From Thermomonospora echinospora (GTDB taxonomy: Bacteria; Actinomycetota; Actinomycetes; Streptosporangiales; Streptosporangiaceae), in the NCBI RefSeq assembly GCF_900108175.1, contig NZ_FNVO01000008.1:1127-65126 (forward strand): a stretch of 64,000 bases of DNA, in the 5' to 3' direction. A model generated the notes under the pieces. It saw only the letters and a program-made list of their open reading frames with translations. It had not been told where the DNA came from and did no database searches. Position 1 is the first letter of the stretch. Every line of letters starts with the position of its first letter. Position numbers and translations under genes: made by a program. Positions 26,801 to 35,672 of the stretch are shown here, piece by piece.

Positions 26801-28423
26801 ATGGACAGTGAGGGGCCGAAACCGGTTCTGCCGAGACCCGTGCGCAACCTGTTCGACCCCCTGGCGCGGCTGATCGACGGGCCGCCCGGCGCGTCCCGGG
26901 CACGGATCGCCCACCGCGCCCGCGTGCTGGTGACCGTGGCCACCGGGGTGGCCAACCTCGGCGGCGCCATGGTCGTCCTGCTGTTCACCACGCTGGTGGT
27001 CCCCACCCCCGAGGCCGGGTCGGACCGGCTGCGGCTGGTCAACCTGCTGGTCTTCATCGGCTATGTCGTCGCCGCCGTCCCGGTCGGCCTGGTGCTGGGC
27101 GAGCGCTTCTTCCGCCGGGTGCGCCGCCTGGTGGAGCAGGACCGCGCCCCCGACAAGCGCGAGCAACTGCTGCTGCTGTACGGGCCGCTGCGGCTGATGG
27201 CCCTGCACCTGGGGCTGTGGGGCATCGGCACGGTCGGCTGGACGGCCATCAACCTGCCGTTCTCGGCGCTGCTGGCGTTCAAGGTGGGCATCACCAGCCT
27301 GCTGGGCGGGCTGACCACCTGCACGGTCGTCTACCTGCTGACCGAGCGGATCCTGCGCCGGGCGGTCACCACCGCGCTGCGCGAGGGCATGCCGCGCCGC
27401 ACCGGGCTGCCCGGGGTGGTGGCCCGCTCCATGCTGGCCTGGTCGCTGGGCACCGCCGTGCCGCTGCTCGGCCTGCTGGCCCTGGCGGCCGGGGTGTTCA
27501 TCATCGACGACCCCGACATCGAGGACTTCGCCGTCGGCGTGCTGGCGCTGGCCTGTACGGCGCTGGCGGTCGGGTGCGGCGTCAGCTACGTGGCCGCCCG
27601 CGCCATCGCCGACCCCGTCGAGTCGGTGCGGCTGGCGATGGCCCGGGTCGAACGGGGGGACCTGGACGCCGAGGTCCCGGTCTACGACGGCAGCGAGATC
27701 GGGCTGCTGCAGGCCGGCTTCAACCACATGGTGGCGGGGCTGCGCGAGCACGAACGGCTGCAGGACCTGTTCGGCCGCCAGGTCGGCGAGGACGTCGCCC
27801 GGGTCGCCCTGGAACACGGGGTCGACCTGGGCGGGGAGACCCGCGAGGTCGCGGTGATCTTCGTGGACATCATCGGCTCCACCCGGCTGGCCGCCGACCG
27901 CCCGCCCACCGAGGTGGTCAAGCTGCTCAACGGGTTCTTCGCGGTGGTGGTCGAGGTGATCGGCCGGCACGGCGGCTGGATCAACAAGTTCGAGGGCGAC
28001 GCCGCGCTGGCGATCTTCGGGGCCCCGCTGGACCTGCCGGACGCGCCCACCCGGGCGCTGCGCGCCGCCCGCGAGTTGGCCGGACGGCTGCGCACGGAAG
28101 TGCCGGAACTGGCGGCGGCGGTGGGGGTCTCCGCGGGCGAGGCGGTGGCCGGGCACATCGGCGCCGAGGAGCGCTTCGAGTACACCGTCATCGGCGACCC
28201 GGTCAACGAGGCCGCCAGGCTCACCGACCTGGCCAAGACCACGCCGCGGCGGGTGCTGGCGGCCGGCGCGGTGGTGGCCACCGCCGCGCCGGACGAGGCG
28301 GGCCGCTGGACGCTGGGCGAGGAGGTCATACTGCGCGGGCGGACCCGTACGACCCGGCTGGCCGCCCCGCACGCCCCGGAGCCGCCGGACCCGCCGGAAC
28401 GGCAGGACTCGCCGGCCGCCTGA
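26801..28423 (+). CDS. Membrane-anchored class III adenylate cyclase with HAMP
   Basis: 540 residues from ATG 26801. Six transmembrane helices (residues about 45-275), a HAMP linker (AIADPVESVRLAMARVERGDLDAEV, about 275-325, first half quoted), then a cyclase catalytic domain (350-500). Metal-binding Asp residues are in VIFVDIIGST and NKFEGDAALAIFG; the Lys of INKFEGD is the adenine-selecting position; the Asp-Asn-Arg set is in IGDPVNEAARL. All catalytic residues are present, so ATP to cAMP is expected. Six-helix plus HAMP cyclases resemble Rv1318c-Rv1320c/Rv3645 of mycobacteria. The tail is Pro-rich. The signal sensed is unknown. cAMP could feed carbon control of the adjoining sugar regulon, but nothing in sequence proves it. 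Confidence 0.92.
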   Translation: MDSEGPKPVLPRPVRNLFDPLARLIDGPPGASRARIAHRARVLVTVATGVANLGGAMVVLLFTTLVVPTPEAGSDRLRLVNLLVFIGYVVAAVPVGLVLGERFFRRVRRLVEQDRAPDKREQLLLLYGPLRLMALHLGLWGIGTVGWTAINLPFSALLAFKVGITSLLGGLTTCTVVYLLTERILRRAVTTALREGMPRRTGLPGVVARSMLAWSLGTAVPLLGLLALAAGVFIIDDPDIEDFAVGVLALACTALAVGCGVSYVAARAIADPVESVRLAMARVERGDLDAEVPVYDGSEIGLLQAGFNHMVAGLREHERLQDLFGRQVGEDVARVALEHGVDLGGETREVAVIFVDIIGSTRLAADRPPTEVVKLLNGFFAVVVEVIGRHGGWINKFEGDAALAIFGAPLDLPDAPTRALRAARELAGRLRTEVPELAAAVGVSAGEAVAGHIGAEERFEYTVIGDPVNEAARLTDLAKTTPRRVLAAGAVVATAAPDEAGRWTLGEEVILRGRTRTTRLAAPHAPEPPDPPERQDSPAA

Positions 28424-28446
28424 CCTGGTGGGCCGCCCGGCCGGAG

Positions 28447-28464
28447 TGCGGGAGCGCTCCCGCA
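28447..28464. promoter_or_regulatory. CebR/CelR-like operator upstream of sugar importer
   Basis: A perfect 18-bp palindrome TGCGGGAGCGCTCCCGCA. Its central 12 bp GGGAGCGCTCCC equals the core of the cellobiose-repressor box TGGGAGCGCTCCCA known for Streptomyces CebR and Thermobifida CelR. It lies 50 bp upstream of the -35 of the importer promoter. The outer bases differ from consensus (C/G for T/A). Having no loop, it is a poor terminator. Confidence 0.55.
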
Positions 28465-28513
28465 CAAGCCCGTCACCTTCCGGCCCGCCACCGGAAATCC
28501 TCGCGTAACACCA

Positions 28514-28543
28514 TTGACACACGCCCTGAGCCGCTCCTACCGT
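28514..28543 (+). promoter_or_regulatory. Promoter of sugar ABC importer operon
   Basis: TTGACA (28514-28519), 18-nt spacer, TACCGT (28538-28543). The -35 is perfect. The spacer length and -10 form are repeated at the xylA promoter, 14 kb away. Transcription should start near 28550, just before the LacI operator. Confidence 0.75.
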
Positions 28544-28559
28544 CCTGCCTAACGAACTA

Positions 28560-28573
28560 TCGAAGCGCTTCGA
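28560..28573. promoter_or_regulatory. LacI operator 1 (importer)
   Basis: Perfect palindrome TCGAAGCGCTTCGA, starting 16 nt after the -10 box, at about +10 to +23. The same sequence is at 37970, 38127 and 42410. A repressor bound here would block initiation or clearance. Confidence 0.9.
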
Positions 28574-28586
28574 CTAAGCGTTTCGA
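28573..28586. promoter_or_regulatory. Degenerate second LacI half-operator
   Basis: ACTAAGCGTTTCGA matches the operator at 11 of 14 positions and abuts operator 1, 13 bp centre to centre. It may let a second repressor dimer bind; only this promoter has it. Confidence 0.4.
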
Positions 28587-28643
28587 CACCCCCGACCAGC
28601 CCTGCCTCGGGCACGAGCGGTCACCCCACCGCTGGAGGAACGC

Positions 28644-29936
28644 ATGGTGAAGGTACGCAAGGCGGCGGCCGTCCTGGCGGCGCTGGCCACCGCCGCGACG
28701 GCACTGGCCGGCTGCGGCGGCGACTCGGACTCGGGCGGGTCCGGGGGCAAGGAACTGCGGCTGTGGCACTACGAGGGCCCGGACAGCGCCATGGGGGTGG
28801 CGTGGAACCAGGCCATCAAGGAGTTCGAGGCGACCCACCCGGGCGTGAAGGTGAAGTTCGAGGAGAAGGGCTTCGAGCAGATCCAGAAGACCGCGCCGAT
28901 GATCCTGAACTCCAAGGACGCCCCCGACCTGATGGAGTACAACAAGGGCAACGCGACGGCCGGGCTGCTGTCCAGGCAGCGGCTGCTGACCGACCTCACG
29001 CCCGAGGTGACCAAGCGCGGCTGGGACAAGCTGGTCCCCGCCGGGGTGCAGGTCACCGCCAAGTACGACGGCAAGGGCGTCATGGGCGGCGACAAGTGGT
29101 TCGGCGTCCCCAACTACGCCGAGTACGTGCAGGTCTACTACAACAAGGACCTGTTCGATAAGCACGGCGTCAAGGTGCCCACCACGTTCGCCGAGCTCAC
29201 CGCCGCGATGGACCAGTTCGTGGCCAAGGGCGTCACCCCGCTGACCAACGCCGGCGCCGAGTACATGGCGCACCAGTTCGTCTACCAGCTCGCCCTCACC
29301 AGGGCCGACCGCGCCTGGGTGGACGCCTACGAGCGCTACACCGGCAAGGTGAACTTCAAGGACGCGGCCTGGACGTACGGCGCCACCACGTTCGCCGACT
29401 GGGTGAAGAAGGGCTACGTCGCCAAGAACTCGGTGGGGGCCAAGGCCGAGGACGCCGGTGTCGGCTTCATCAGCGGCAAGTTCCCGATGATGTTCTCCGG
29501 CAGCTGGTGGTTCGGCCGGGTCGCCGCCGAGGCCAAGTTCGAGTGGGACACCTTCGTGTGGCCCGAGGCCAAGATGACGCTCGGGTCCGGCGGCAACCTG
29601 TGGGTGGTCCCGCAGGGCTCGAAGAACAAGGAACTGGCCTACGACTTCATCGACATCACGATGAAGAAGGGCATCCAGAACGCGCTGGGCAACGCCGGCG
29701 GCATCCCGGTGGCGGCCGACACGGCGGCCATCACCAACCCCAAGGCCAAGAAGCTGATCGACAACTTCAACACGCTGGCGGCGAGCGACGGGCTGGCCTA
29801 CTACCCCGACTGGCCGGTCCCCGGCTTCTACGACACGTGGGTGTCGGAGGTCCAGAAGCTGATGAACGGCAGCGCCTCCCCGGACCAGGTGCTCGGCAAC
29901 ATCCAAAAGGCCTACGACAGCGGCCTGCCCAAGTAG
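28644..29936 (+). CDS. Carbohydrate ABC transporter substrate-binding lipoprotein
   Basis: 430 residues, ATG 28644 with GGAGG upstream. Lipobox ALAGC after a basic/hydrophobic signal. Family 1 (MalE/CUT1) solute-binding fold: LRLWHYEGPD, FEATHPGVKVKFEEKGFEQI, APDLMEYNKGN, GVPNYAEYVQVYYNKDLFDK, and the aromatic-rich PMMFSGSWWFGR that usually lines the sugar site. It captures an oligosaccharide at the cell surface for the two permeases downstream. Given the adjoining GH31, GH1, xylA and xylB, xylose-containing oligosaccharides are the likely ligand. It is the first gene after LacI operator 1. Confidence 0.93.
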   Translation: MVKVRKAAAVLAALATAATALAGCGGDSDSGGSGGKELRLWHYEGPDSAMGVAWNQAIKEFEATHPGVKVKFEEKGFEQIQKTAPMILNSKDAPDLMEYNKGNATAGLLSRQRLLTDLTPEVTKRGWDKLVPAGVQVTAKYDGKGVMGGDKWFGVPNYAEYVQVYYNKDLFDKHGVKVPTTFAELTAAMDQFVAKGVTPLTNAGAEYMAHQFVYQLALTRADRAWVDAYERYTGKVNFKDAAWTYGATTFADWVKKGYVAKNSVGAKAEDAGVGFISGKFPMMFSGSWWFGRVAAEAKFEWDTFVWPEAKMTLGSGGNLWVVPQGSKNKELAYDFIDITMKKGIQNALGNAGGIPVAADTAAITNPKAKKLIDNFNTLAASDGLAYYPDWPVPGFYDTWVSEVQKLMNGSASPDQVLGNIQKAYDSGLPK

Positions 29937-29958
29937 GCGCCCCCCAGCCGGCTCCGAT

Positions 29959-29998
29959 GGCGGGACGGGCCCCGCAGACCCTGCGAGCCCGTCCCGCC
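29959..29998 (+). terminator. Intercistronic hairpin between binding protein and permease
   Basis: GGCGGGACGGGC (29959-29970) pairs perfectly with GCCCGTCCCGCC (29987-29998). Hairpins at this place are usual in sugar importer operons, where partial termination or 3' protection makes the binding protein more abundant than the permeases. Confidence 0.75.
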
Positions 29999-30018
29999 AC
30001 CGGCGTGAAAGGTCGACC

Positions 30019-31002
30019 ATGACACCACCAGCGAGCGTGACGGCCACGCCGTCGCCGAAGACCCCCGGGACGCCCGGCGGCCCGGACGCCCCCACCGGGC
30101 CGGGCCGCTCCCGGCCCGTGCGGCGGCAGATCCCCTACGCGCTGTTCCTGCTGCCGGGCGGGCTGCTGCTGCTCGTCGTGATCATCGTCCCGTTCCTGAT
30201 GAACCTGGCCCTCAGCTTCACCGAGTGGGAGGGCGTCGGCGAGCCGCGGTGGGTGGGCGCCGACAACTACCGCGAACTGCTGGGCGACGCGGAGTTCTGG
30301 GCCTCCTTCCGGCACAACATCGCGGTGACGCTGGCCATGGCGGTCATCCCCACGTTCCTGGGGCTGGTGCTGGCGGCCGGGCTGTTCGACTTCATCGGCA
30401 AGCGGTTCGGCCCGCGCACTGCGGCCTTCCTGCGCGCCTGCATCTACCTGCCGCAGGTGCTGCCGATCGCGGTCGCCGGGATTGTGTGGAGCTGGATCCT
30501 GGCCCCCGACAGCGGGGCGCTCAACGAGCTGCTGGGCCTGGCCGGCCTGGAGTCGCTGCAGCAGGACTGGCTGGGCGATCCGGGCAAGGCGCTGTTCAGC
30601 GTGATGGGCGTGATGGTCTGGGTGCAGGTCGGCTTTCCGCTGGTGATCTTCATGGCGGGCCTGCAGCGGGTGGACCCGGCCCTGTACGAGGCCGCCGAGA
30701 TCGACGGGGCGTCCTGGTGGCTGCGGTTCCGGCACATCACGGTCCCGCAGATCAGGCCGGAGATCTTCGTGTCGCTGCTGTGGTGCACCATCGCCTCGCT
30801 CAAGGCGTTCGCGTTCATCTACGTGCTCACCAAGGGCGGTCCCGGCGGTGCCACCAGCGTGCCGTCCTACTACTCGTTCGAGAACTTCTTCGACAACACC
30901 CGGGTCGGGTACGGGGCCGCCGTCGCCACCGTGCTCGCCCTGATCATCATCGCGCTGACCGTGGTCTTCCTGCGGCGGCAGAGCAGCGGCGAGGAGGACT
31001 GA
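30019..31002 (+). CDS. CUT1 sugar ABC permease (MalF-like)
   Basis: 327 residues. About 40 Pro/Thr-rich N-terminal residues, then six transmembrane helices. The EAA loop that contacts the ATPase is YEAAEIDGASWWLRFRHITVPQ (residues about 225-246, first half sufficient for identification). Pairs with the next gene, whose start follows its stop by 2 nt. No ATPase gene is encoded in the operon, so a shared MsiK-type ATPase encoded elsewhere should energise it, as in Streptomyces. Confidence 0.93.
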   Translation: MTPPASVTATPSPKTPGTPGGPDAPTGPGRSRPVRRQIPYALFLLPGGLLLLVVIIVPFLMNLALSFTEWEGVGEPRWVGADNYRELLGDAEFWASFRHNIAVTLAMAVIPTFLGLVLAAGLFDFIGKRFGPRTAAFLRACIYLPQVLPIAVAGIVWSWILAPDSGALNELLGLAGLESLQQDWLGDPGKALFSVMGVMVWVQVGFPLVIFMAGLQRVDPALYEAAEIDGASWWLRFRHITVPQIRPEIFVSLLWCTIASLKAFAFIYVLTKGGPGGATSVPSYYSFENFFDNTRVGYGAAVATVLALIIIALTVVFLRRQSSGEED

Positions 31003-31004
31003 GC

Positions 31005-31862
31005 ATGGCGACCGTGAGCGCCACGGCGCGGCGACCCGGACCCGGCGGGCCCGGCAGGTACGCGGTGCTGCTGGCCTACCTGGTCCTGGCGGCGGTGATG
31101 CTGCTGCCGTTCCTCATCGTGCTGGGCAACGCGGTCAAGACCCCCGCCGAGTACTCCCAGAACGGCCCGCTCGCCCTGCCCGAGGGCATCTACCTGGACG
31201 GGCTGCGGGACTTTTGGGAACGGGTGGACTACGGCGACAAGCTGCTCAACAGCCTGCTGATCAGCGGCTCGGTCGCGGTGCTGGCGGTGGTGCTGTCGGT
31301 GCTGAACGCCTACGCGTTGGGCATCGGGCGAGTCAAGGGGCGGCTGTGGGTCCTGGTGCTGTTCCTGATGGCCAACACGCTGCCGCAGGAGGCGCTGGTC
31401 TATCCGCTGTACTTCCTGGCCAAGCAGACCGGCCTGTACGACACCCGGATCAGCGTGATCATCGTCTTCACCGTCGTGCAGACCGCGTTCGGCACCTACC
31501 TGCTGTCGTCGGTGCTGTCGGGCTTCCCCCGGGAGATCCTGGAGGCGGCCCGGATCGACGGCGCCAACCGGTGGCAGGTGCTGTGGCGGGTGGTGGTGCC
31601 GGTCAGCCGGCCGACCCTGTCGGTGCTGCTGGTGTTCTTCTTCATCTGGACCTGGAACGAGTTCCTGATCCCGCTGGTGTTCCTGGTCTCCAACGACAAC
31701 CAGACCGTGTCGGTGGCGCTCGGCGTGCTGCAGGGCCAGCGGCTGATGGACGCCACCATGACCAGCGCCTCGGCGGTGCTGGGCGTGCTGCCCACCGTCG
31801 CCTTCTTCCTGATCTTCCAGCGGACCCTGACCCGCGGCGTGACGGTGGGCGCCATCAAGTAG
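31005..31862 (+). CDS. CUT1 sugar ABC permease (MalG-like)
   Basis: 285 residues from ATG 31005, GGAGG 8 nt upstream; the longer frame from 30225 is a shadow of the previous gene. Six transmembrane helices, with EAA loop LEAARIDGANRWQVLWRVV and the MalG-type C-terminus FQRTLTRGVTVGAIK. Forms the heterodimeric channel with the MalF-like protein and delivers sugar to the cytoplasmic GH31 and GH1 enzymes. Confidence 0.93.
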   Translation: MATVSATARRPGPGGPGRYAVLLAYLVLAAVMLLPFLIVLGNAVKTPAEYSQNGPLALPEGIYLDGLRDFWERVDYGDKLLNSLLISGSVAVLAVVLSVLNAYALGIGRVKGRLWVLVLFLMANTLPQEALVYPLYFLAKQTGLYDTRISVIIVFTVVQTAFGTYLLSSVLSGFPREILEAARIDGANRWQVLWRVVVPVSRPTLSVLLVFFFIWTWNEFLIPLVFLVSNDNQTVSVALGVLQGQRLMDATMTSASAVLGVLPTVAFFLIFQRTLTRGVTVGAIK

Positions 31863-31926
31863 CCCACCGCCCCCAAGGTCCCACAGGTCCACACGCCTCC
31901 CACGCATCGAAGGGCACAGGCTTTCC

Positions 31927-34263
31927 ATGAAGTTCACCGATGGCTACTGGCTGATGCGCCCCGGGGTCCACCCGACGTATCCCGTCGAGGTCCTCGACGT
32001 CACCACCGGCCCCGGCAGGCTGCGGGCGTACGCCCCCGGGCGGCACATCCACGACCGCGGGGACCTGCTCAAGGGCCCGATGGTGACGGTGGAGCTGGCC
32101 GCGCCGATGCCCGACGTCATCAAGGTCGTCATCACCCACTTCGCCGGCGGGGCCCACCGGGAGCCGCACTTCGAGCTGGCCGCGGCCGAGGACGGAGCCG
32201 AGGACGCCGCCGAGGTCCGCTGCGACGAGACGGCGGCGGCCCTCACCTCCGGCGCGCTCACCGCGCGGATCGACCGGCGCCCGGAGGGCTGGCGGCTGGA
32301 CTTCGCCGCCGGCGGGCGGACGCTGACCGGCAGCGGCTTCAAGGCGATGGCCGTCATCGACACCGACGACGGCCGCCACTACGTCCGCGAGCAGCTCGAC
32401 CTTGGGGTGGACCACTTCGTCTACGGGCTCGGCGAGCGGTTCGGCCCACTGGTCAAGAACGGCCAGGTCGTCGACATCTGGAACGCCGACGGCGGCACCG
32501 CCAGCGAGCAGGCCTACAAGAACGTGCCGTTCTTCCTCACCAACGCCGGCTACGGCGTCTTCGTCAACCACCCCGGGCTGGTGTCGTTCGAGGTGGGCTC
32601 GGAGGCGGTCTCGCGGGTGCAGTTCAGCGTCGAGGGCCAGTCGATGGAGTACCACCTCATCTACGGCCCGACGCCCAAGGAGATCCTGCGCAAGTACACC
32701 GCGCTGACCGGCCGGCCGCCGCTGGTCCCGGCCTGGTCGTACGGGCTGTGGCTGTCCACCTCGTTCACCACGTCCTACGACGAGGACACCGTCACCGGCT
32801 TCATCGAGGGGATGGCCGAGCGGGACCTGCCGTTGAGCGTGTTCCACTTCGACACGTTCTGGATGCGCGAGTTCCACTGGTGCGACTTCGAGTGGGACCC
32901 GCGCACCTTTCCCGATCCGCGCGCCATGCTGGAGCGGTTGAAGGCCCGCGGCCTGCGGATCTGCGTGTGGATCAACCCCTACATCGCGCAGCGCTCGGCG
33001 CTGTTCGAGGAGGGCAAGGCCAAGGGCTACCTGCTCAGGCGGCCCAACGGCGACGTGTGGCAGTGGGACCACTGGCAGCCCGGCCTGGCCATCGTCGACT
33101 TCACCAACCCCGAGGCCCGCCAGTGGTGGGCGGCCAAGCTGGACGCGCTGCTGGAGATGGGCGTGGACTGCTTCAAGTCCGACTTCGGCGAGCGCATCCC
33201 CACCGACGTGGTCTGGCACGACGGCTCCGATCCGGAGCGGATGCACAACTACTACACGCACCTGTTCAACGAGACCGTGTTCGAGCTGCTGCGCAAGCGG
33301 CGCGGTGAGGGCGAGGCCATCGTGTTCGCCCGGTCGGCCACGGTGGGCGGCCAGCGGTTCCCGGTGCACTGGAGCGGCGACTCGGAGTCGACGTTCGAGG
33401 CGATGGCCGAGAGCCTACGCGGCGGCCTGTCGCTGGGCATGTCCGGGTTCGGCTACTGGAGCCACGACATCGGGGGTTTCGAGGGCACCCCCGACGCGGG
33501 CATGTTCAAGCGCTGGATCGCCTTCGGGCTGCTGTCGTCGCACAGCCGCCTGCACGGCAGCGGCTCCTACCGGGTGCCGTGGCTGTTCGACGAGGAGGCG
33601 GTGGACGTGCTGCGCGTGTTCACCCGCCTGAAGATGCGCCTGATGCCGTACCTGCTGCGCGCCGCCGGGCAGGTGCGGGACGAGGGGCTGCCGGTCCTGC
33701 GGGCGATGGTCGTGGAGTTCCCCGACGATCCGGCCTGCACGCATCTGGAACGGCAGTACATGTTCGGTGATGATCTCCTCGTGGCCCCGGTGTTCTCCTC
33801 CGACGGCGAGGTGTCCTACTACGTGCCCGAGGGGACGTGGACGCACCTGCTGACCGGCGCGCGGGTGCACGGGCCGCGCTGGGTGCGCGAGCGGCACGGG
33901 TACGACAGCCTCCCGCTGCTGGTCAGGCCGGGTGCGGTGGTGCCGATGGGCGCGGTGGAGGACCGGCCGGAGTACGACTACGCGGACGGGGTGACGCTGC
34001 GCCTGTACGAGCTGCCGGACGGCGCCGACGTCGTCACCGAGATCCCCGGCGCGGACGGCTCGGTGGCCCGCACGTTCCGCACCCGCCGGCGGGCGGACAC
34101 GGTGCGCGTCGAGACGAGTCCCGGCGTCTCCTGGCAGGTGCTGCTCGTCGGCGTCCGCGACGCCGTGTCCGTCGAGGGCGGCGCCGCCCGCCCGGACGAG
34201 CAGGGCCTGCTCGTCGAGGCACGGGAGGCCACACTGGTGATCGAGCTGGGGGAGCGCACATGA
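31927..34263 (+). CDS. GH31 alpha-xylosidase (YicI-like)
   Basis: 778 residues, the same length as E. coli YicI (772), with close similarity across the catalytic barrel. The nucleophile is Asp419 in [13 protein letters not shown] and the acid/base Asp485 in [29 protein letters not shown] and [15 protein letters not shown] are YicI-type signatures. YicI removes non-reducing alpha-1,6-xylose from xyloglucan oligosaccharides and isoprimeverose. No signal peptide, so it acts on imported sugars. Released xylose feeds XylA. The start codon of the GH1 gene overlaps its stop by 4 nt. Confidence 0.92.
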   Translation: MKFTDGYWLMRPGVHPTYPVEVLDVTTGPGRLRAYAPGRHIHDRGDLLKGPMVTVELAAPMPDVIKVVITHFAGGAHREPHFELAAAEDGAEDAAEVRCDETAAALTSGALTARIDRRPEGWRLDFAAGGRTLTGSGFKAMAVIDTDDGRHYVREQLDLGVDHFVYGLGERFGPLVKNGQVVDIWNADGGTASEQAYKNVPFFLTNAGYGVFVNHPGLVSFEVGSEAVSRVQFSVEGQSMEYHLIYGPTPKEILRKYTALTGRPPLVPAWSYGLWLSTSFTTSYDEDTVTGFIEGMAERDLPLSVFHFDTFWMREFHWCDFEWDPRTFPDPRAMLERLKARGLRICVWINPYIAQRSALFEEGKAKGYLLRRPNGDVWQWDHWQPGLAIVDFTNPEARQWWAAKLDALLEMGVDCFKSDFGERIPTDVVWHDGSDPERMHNYYTHLFNETVFELLRKRRGEGEAIVFARSATVGGQRFPVHWSGDSESTFEAMAESLRGGLSLGMSGFGYWSHDIGGFEGTPDAGMFKRWIAFGLLSSHSRLHGSGSYRVPWLFDEEAVDVLRVFTRLKMRLMPYLLRAAGQVRDEGLPVLRAMVVEFPDDPACTHLERQYMFGDDLLVAPVFSSDGEVSYYVPEGTWTHLLTGARVHGPRWVRERHGYDSLPLLVRPGAVVPMGAVEDRPEYDYADGVTLRLYELPDGADVVTEIPGADGSVARTFRTRRRADTVRVETSPGVSWQVLLVGVRDAVSVEGGAARPDEQGLLVEAREATLVIELGERT

Positions 34264-35654
34264 CCGAACAGGACCTGCCCACCGGGTTCCCGGCCGGATT
34301 CGTCTGGGGCGCGGCCACCGCCGCCTACCAGATCGAGGGCGGCGCGAAGGAGGACGGCCGCGTCCCGTCCATCTGGGACACCTACAGCCACACGCCCGGC
34401 CGGGTGCTGGCCGGCGACACCGGCGACGTGGCCGCCGACCACTACCACCGGTGGGCCGACGACGTCGCCATGATGGCCGACCTGGGGCTGCGGGCCTACC
34501 GGTTCTCCATCGCCTGGCCCCGGGTCATGCCCGGCGGCCGGTTCAACCCCAAGGGTGCCGACTTCTACTCGCGGCTGGTGGACGCCCTGCTGGACGCGGG
34601 CATCACCCCCGTGGCCACCCTCTACCACTGGGACCTGCCCCAGGAGTTGGAGGACGCGGGCGGCTGGCCGGTCCGCGACACAGCGCTGCGGTTCGCCGAG
34701 TACGCCGAGGCGGCCGGCCGCGCCCTCGGCGACCGCGTGGGCGTCTGGACGACCCTGAACGAGCCGTGGTGCTCGGCGTTCCTGGGGTACGGCTCGGGCG
34801 TCCACGCGCCGGGCCGCACCGACGCCGCCGACGCGATCGCCGCCGCCCACCACCTCAACCTCGCGCACGGCCTGGGCGTCGAGGCGCTGCGCGGGGTGGT
34901 CCTGCCGCGGGCCAGGTTCTCAGTCACCCTCAACCTGCACCACGTGCGCGGCGAGTCCCCGGATGACGCCGACGCGGTGCGCCGGGTGGACGGCATCGCC
35001 AACCGGATCTTCCTCGGCCCCATGCTGACCGGCGGCTACCCCGCCGACCTGGTGGCCGACACCGCGCAGATCACCGACTGGGCGTTCGTCCGGCCCGGTG
35101 ACGAACGGACCGTCGCCGCGCCCCTGGACGTGCTGGGCGTCAACTACTACTCGCCCACGCTGGTCCGGCGCTGGGATGGGAGCGCTCCCCGCCAGACCGC
35201 CGACGGGCACGGGGCCAGCGCGCACACCGCCTTCCCGGGCTGCGAGGACGTCGAGTTCGTCCGGCAGCCCGGCCCCTACACGGCGATGGGCTGGCCGATC
35301 GACGCCACCGGCCTGACCGAACTGCTGGTACGGCTGCACCGCGACCACCCCAGCGTCCCGCTGATGGTCACCGAGAACGGCGCCGCGTTCGACGACCGGG
35401 CCGACCCCGACGGCCGAATCCGCGACACCCGCCGCATCGGCTACCTGCGCGACCACATCGGCGCGGTCCGGGCCGCCCTCGACGCCGGCGTGGACCTGCG
35501 CGGCTACTTCGTCTGGTCGCTGATGGACAACTTCGAATGGGCCTACGGCTACTCCAGGCGCTTCGGGATCGTCCACATCGACTACGAGACCCAGCGCCGC
35601 ACCTGGAAGGACAGCGCGCACTGGTACCGGAAGGTCATCGCCGCCAATGCGTGA
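34260..35654 (+). CDS. GH1 beta-glucosidase
   Basis: 464 residues from ATG 34260. Typical GH1: [14 protein letters not shown] at the N-terminus, acid/base Glu168 in TTLNEPW, nucleophile Glu372 in MVTENGAAF, and [23 protein letters not shown]. Cytoplasmic. After GH31 strips xylose, this enzyme can hydrolyse the exposed beta-glucosyl bonds, as in xyloglucan or cello-oligosaccharide breakdown. Its coding sequence contains a CebR/CelR-like box at 35177-35190. Confidence 0.94.
   Translation: MTEQDLPTGFPAGFVWGAATAAYQIEGGAKEDGRVPSIWDTYSHTPGRVLAGDTGDVAADHYHRWADDVAMMADLGLRAYRFSIAWPRVMPGGRFNPKGADFYSRLVDALLDAGITPVATLYHWDLPQELEDAGGWPVRDTALRFAEYAEAAGRALGDRVGVWTTLNEPWCSAFLGYGSGVHAPGRTDAADAIAAAHHLNLAHGLGVEALRGVVLPRARFSVTLNLHHVRGESPDDADAVRRVDGIANRIFLGPMLTGGYPADLVADTAQITDWAFVRPGDERTVAAPLDVLGVNYYSPTLVRRWDGSAPRQTADGHGASAHTAFPGCEDVEFVRQPGPYTAMGWPIDATGLTELLVRLHRDHPSVPLMVTENGAAFDDRADPDGRIRDTRRIGYLRDHIGAVRAALDAGVDLRGYFVWSLMDNFEWAYGYSRRFGIVHIDYETQRRTWKDSAHWYRKVIAANA
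35177..35190. promoter_or_regulatory. CebR/CelR-like box inside GH1 gene
   Basis: TGGGAGCGCTCCCC matches the 14-bp cellobiose-repressor box TGGGAGCGCTCCCA at 13 of 14 positions. It lies at codons 306-311 of the beta-glucosidase gene. Could be a roadblock site or chance. Confidence 0.45.
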
Positions 35655-35672
35655 CCCGCGCAGAGGCCGGTG

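Noticed and set aside
28447-28464. Palindrome read as a terminator for the cyclase gene
   Set aside because: It has no loop and matches the CebR/CelR core exactly, so an operator is the better reading.
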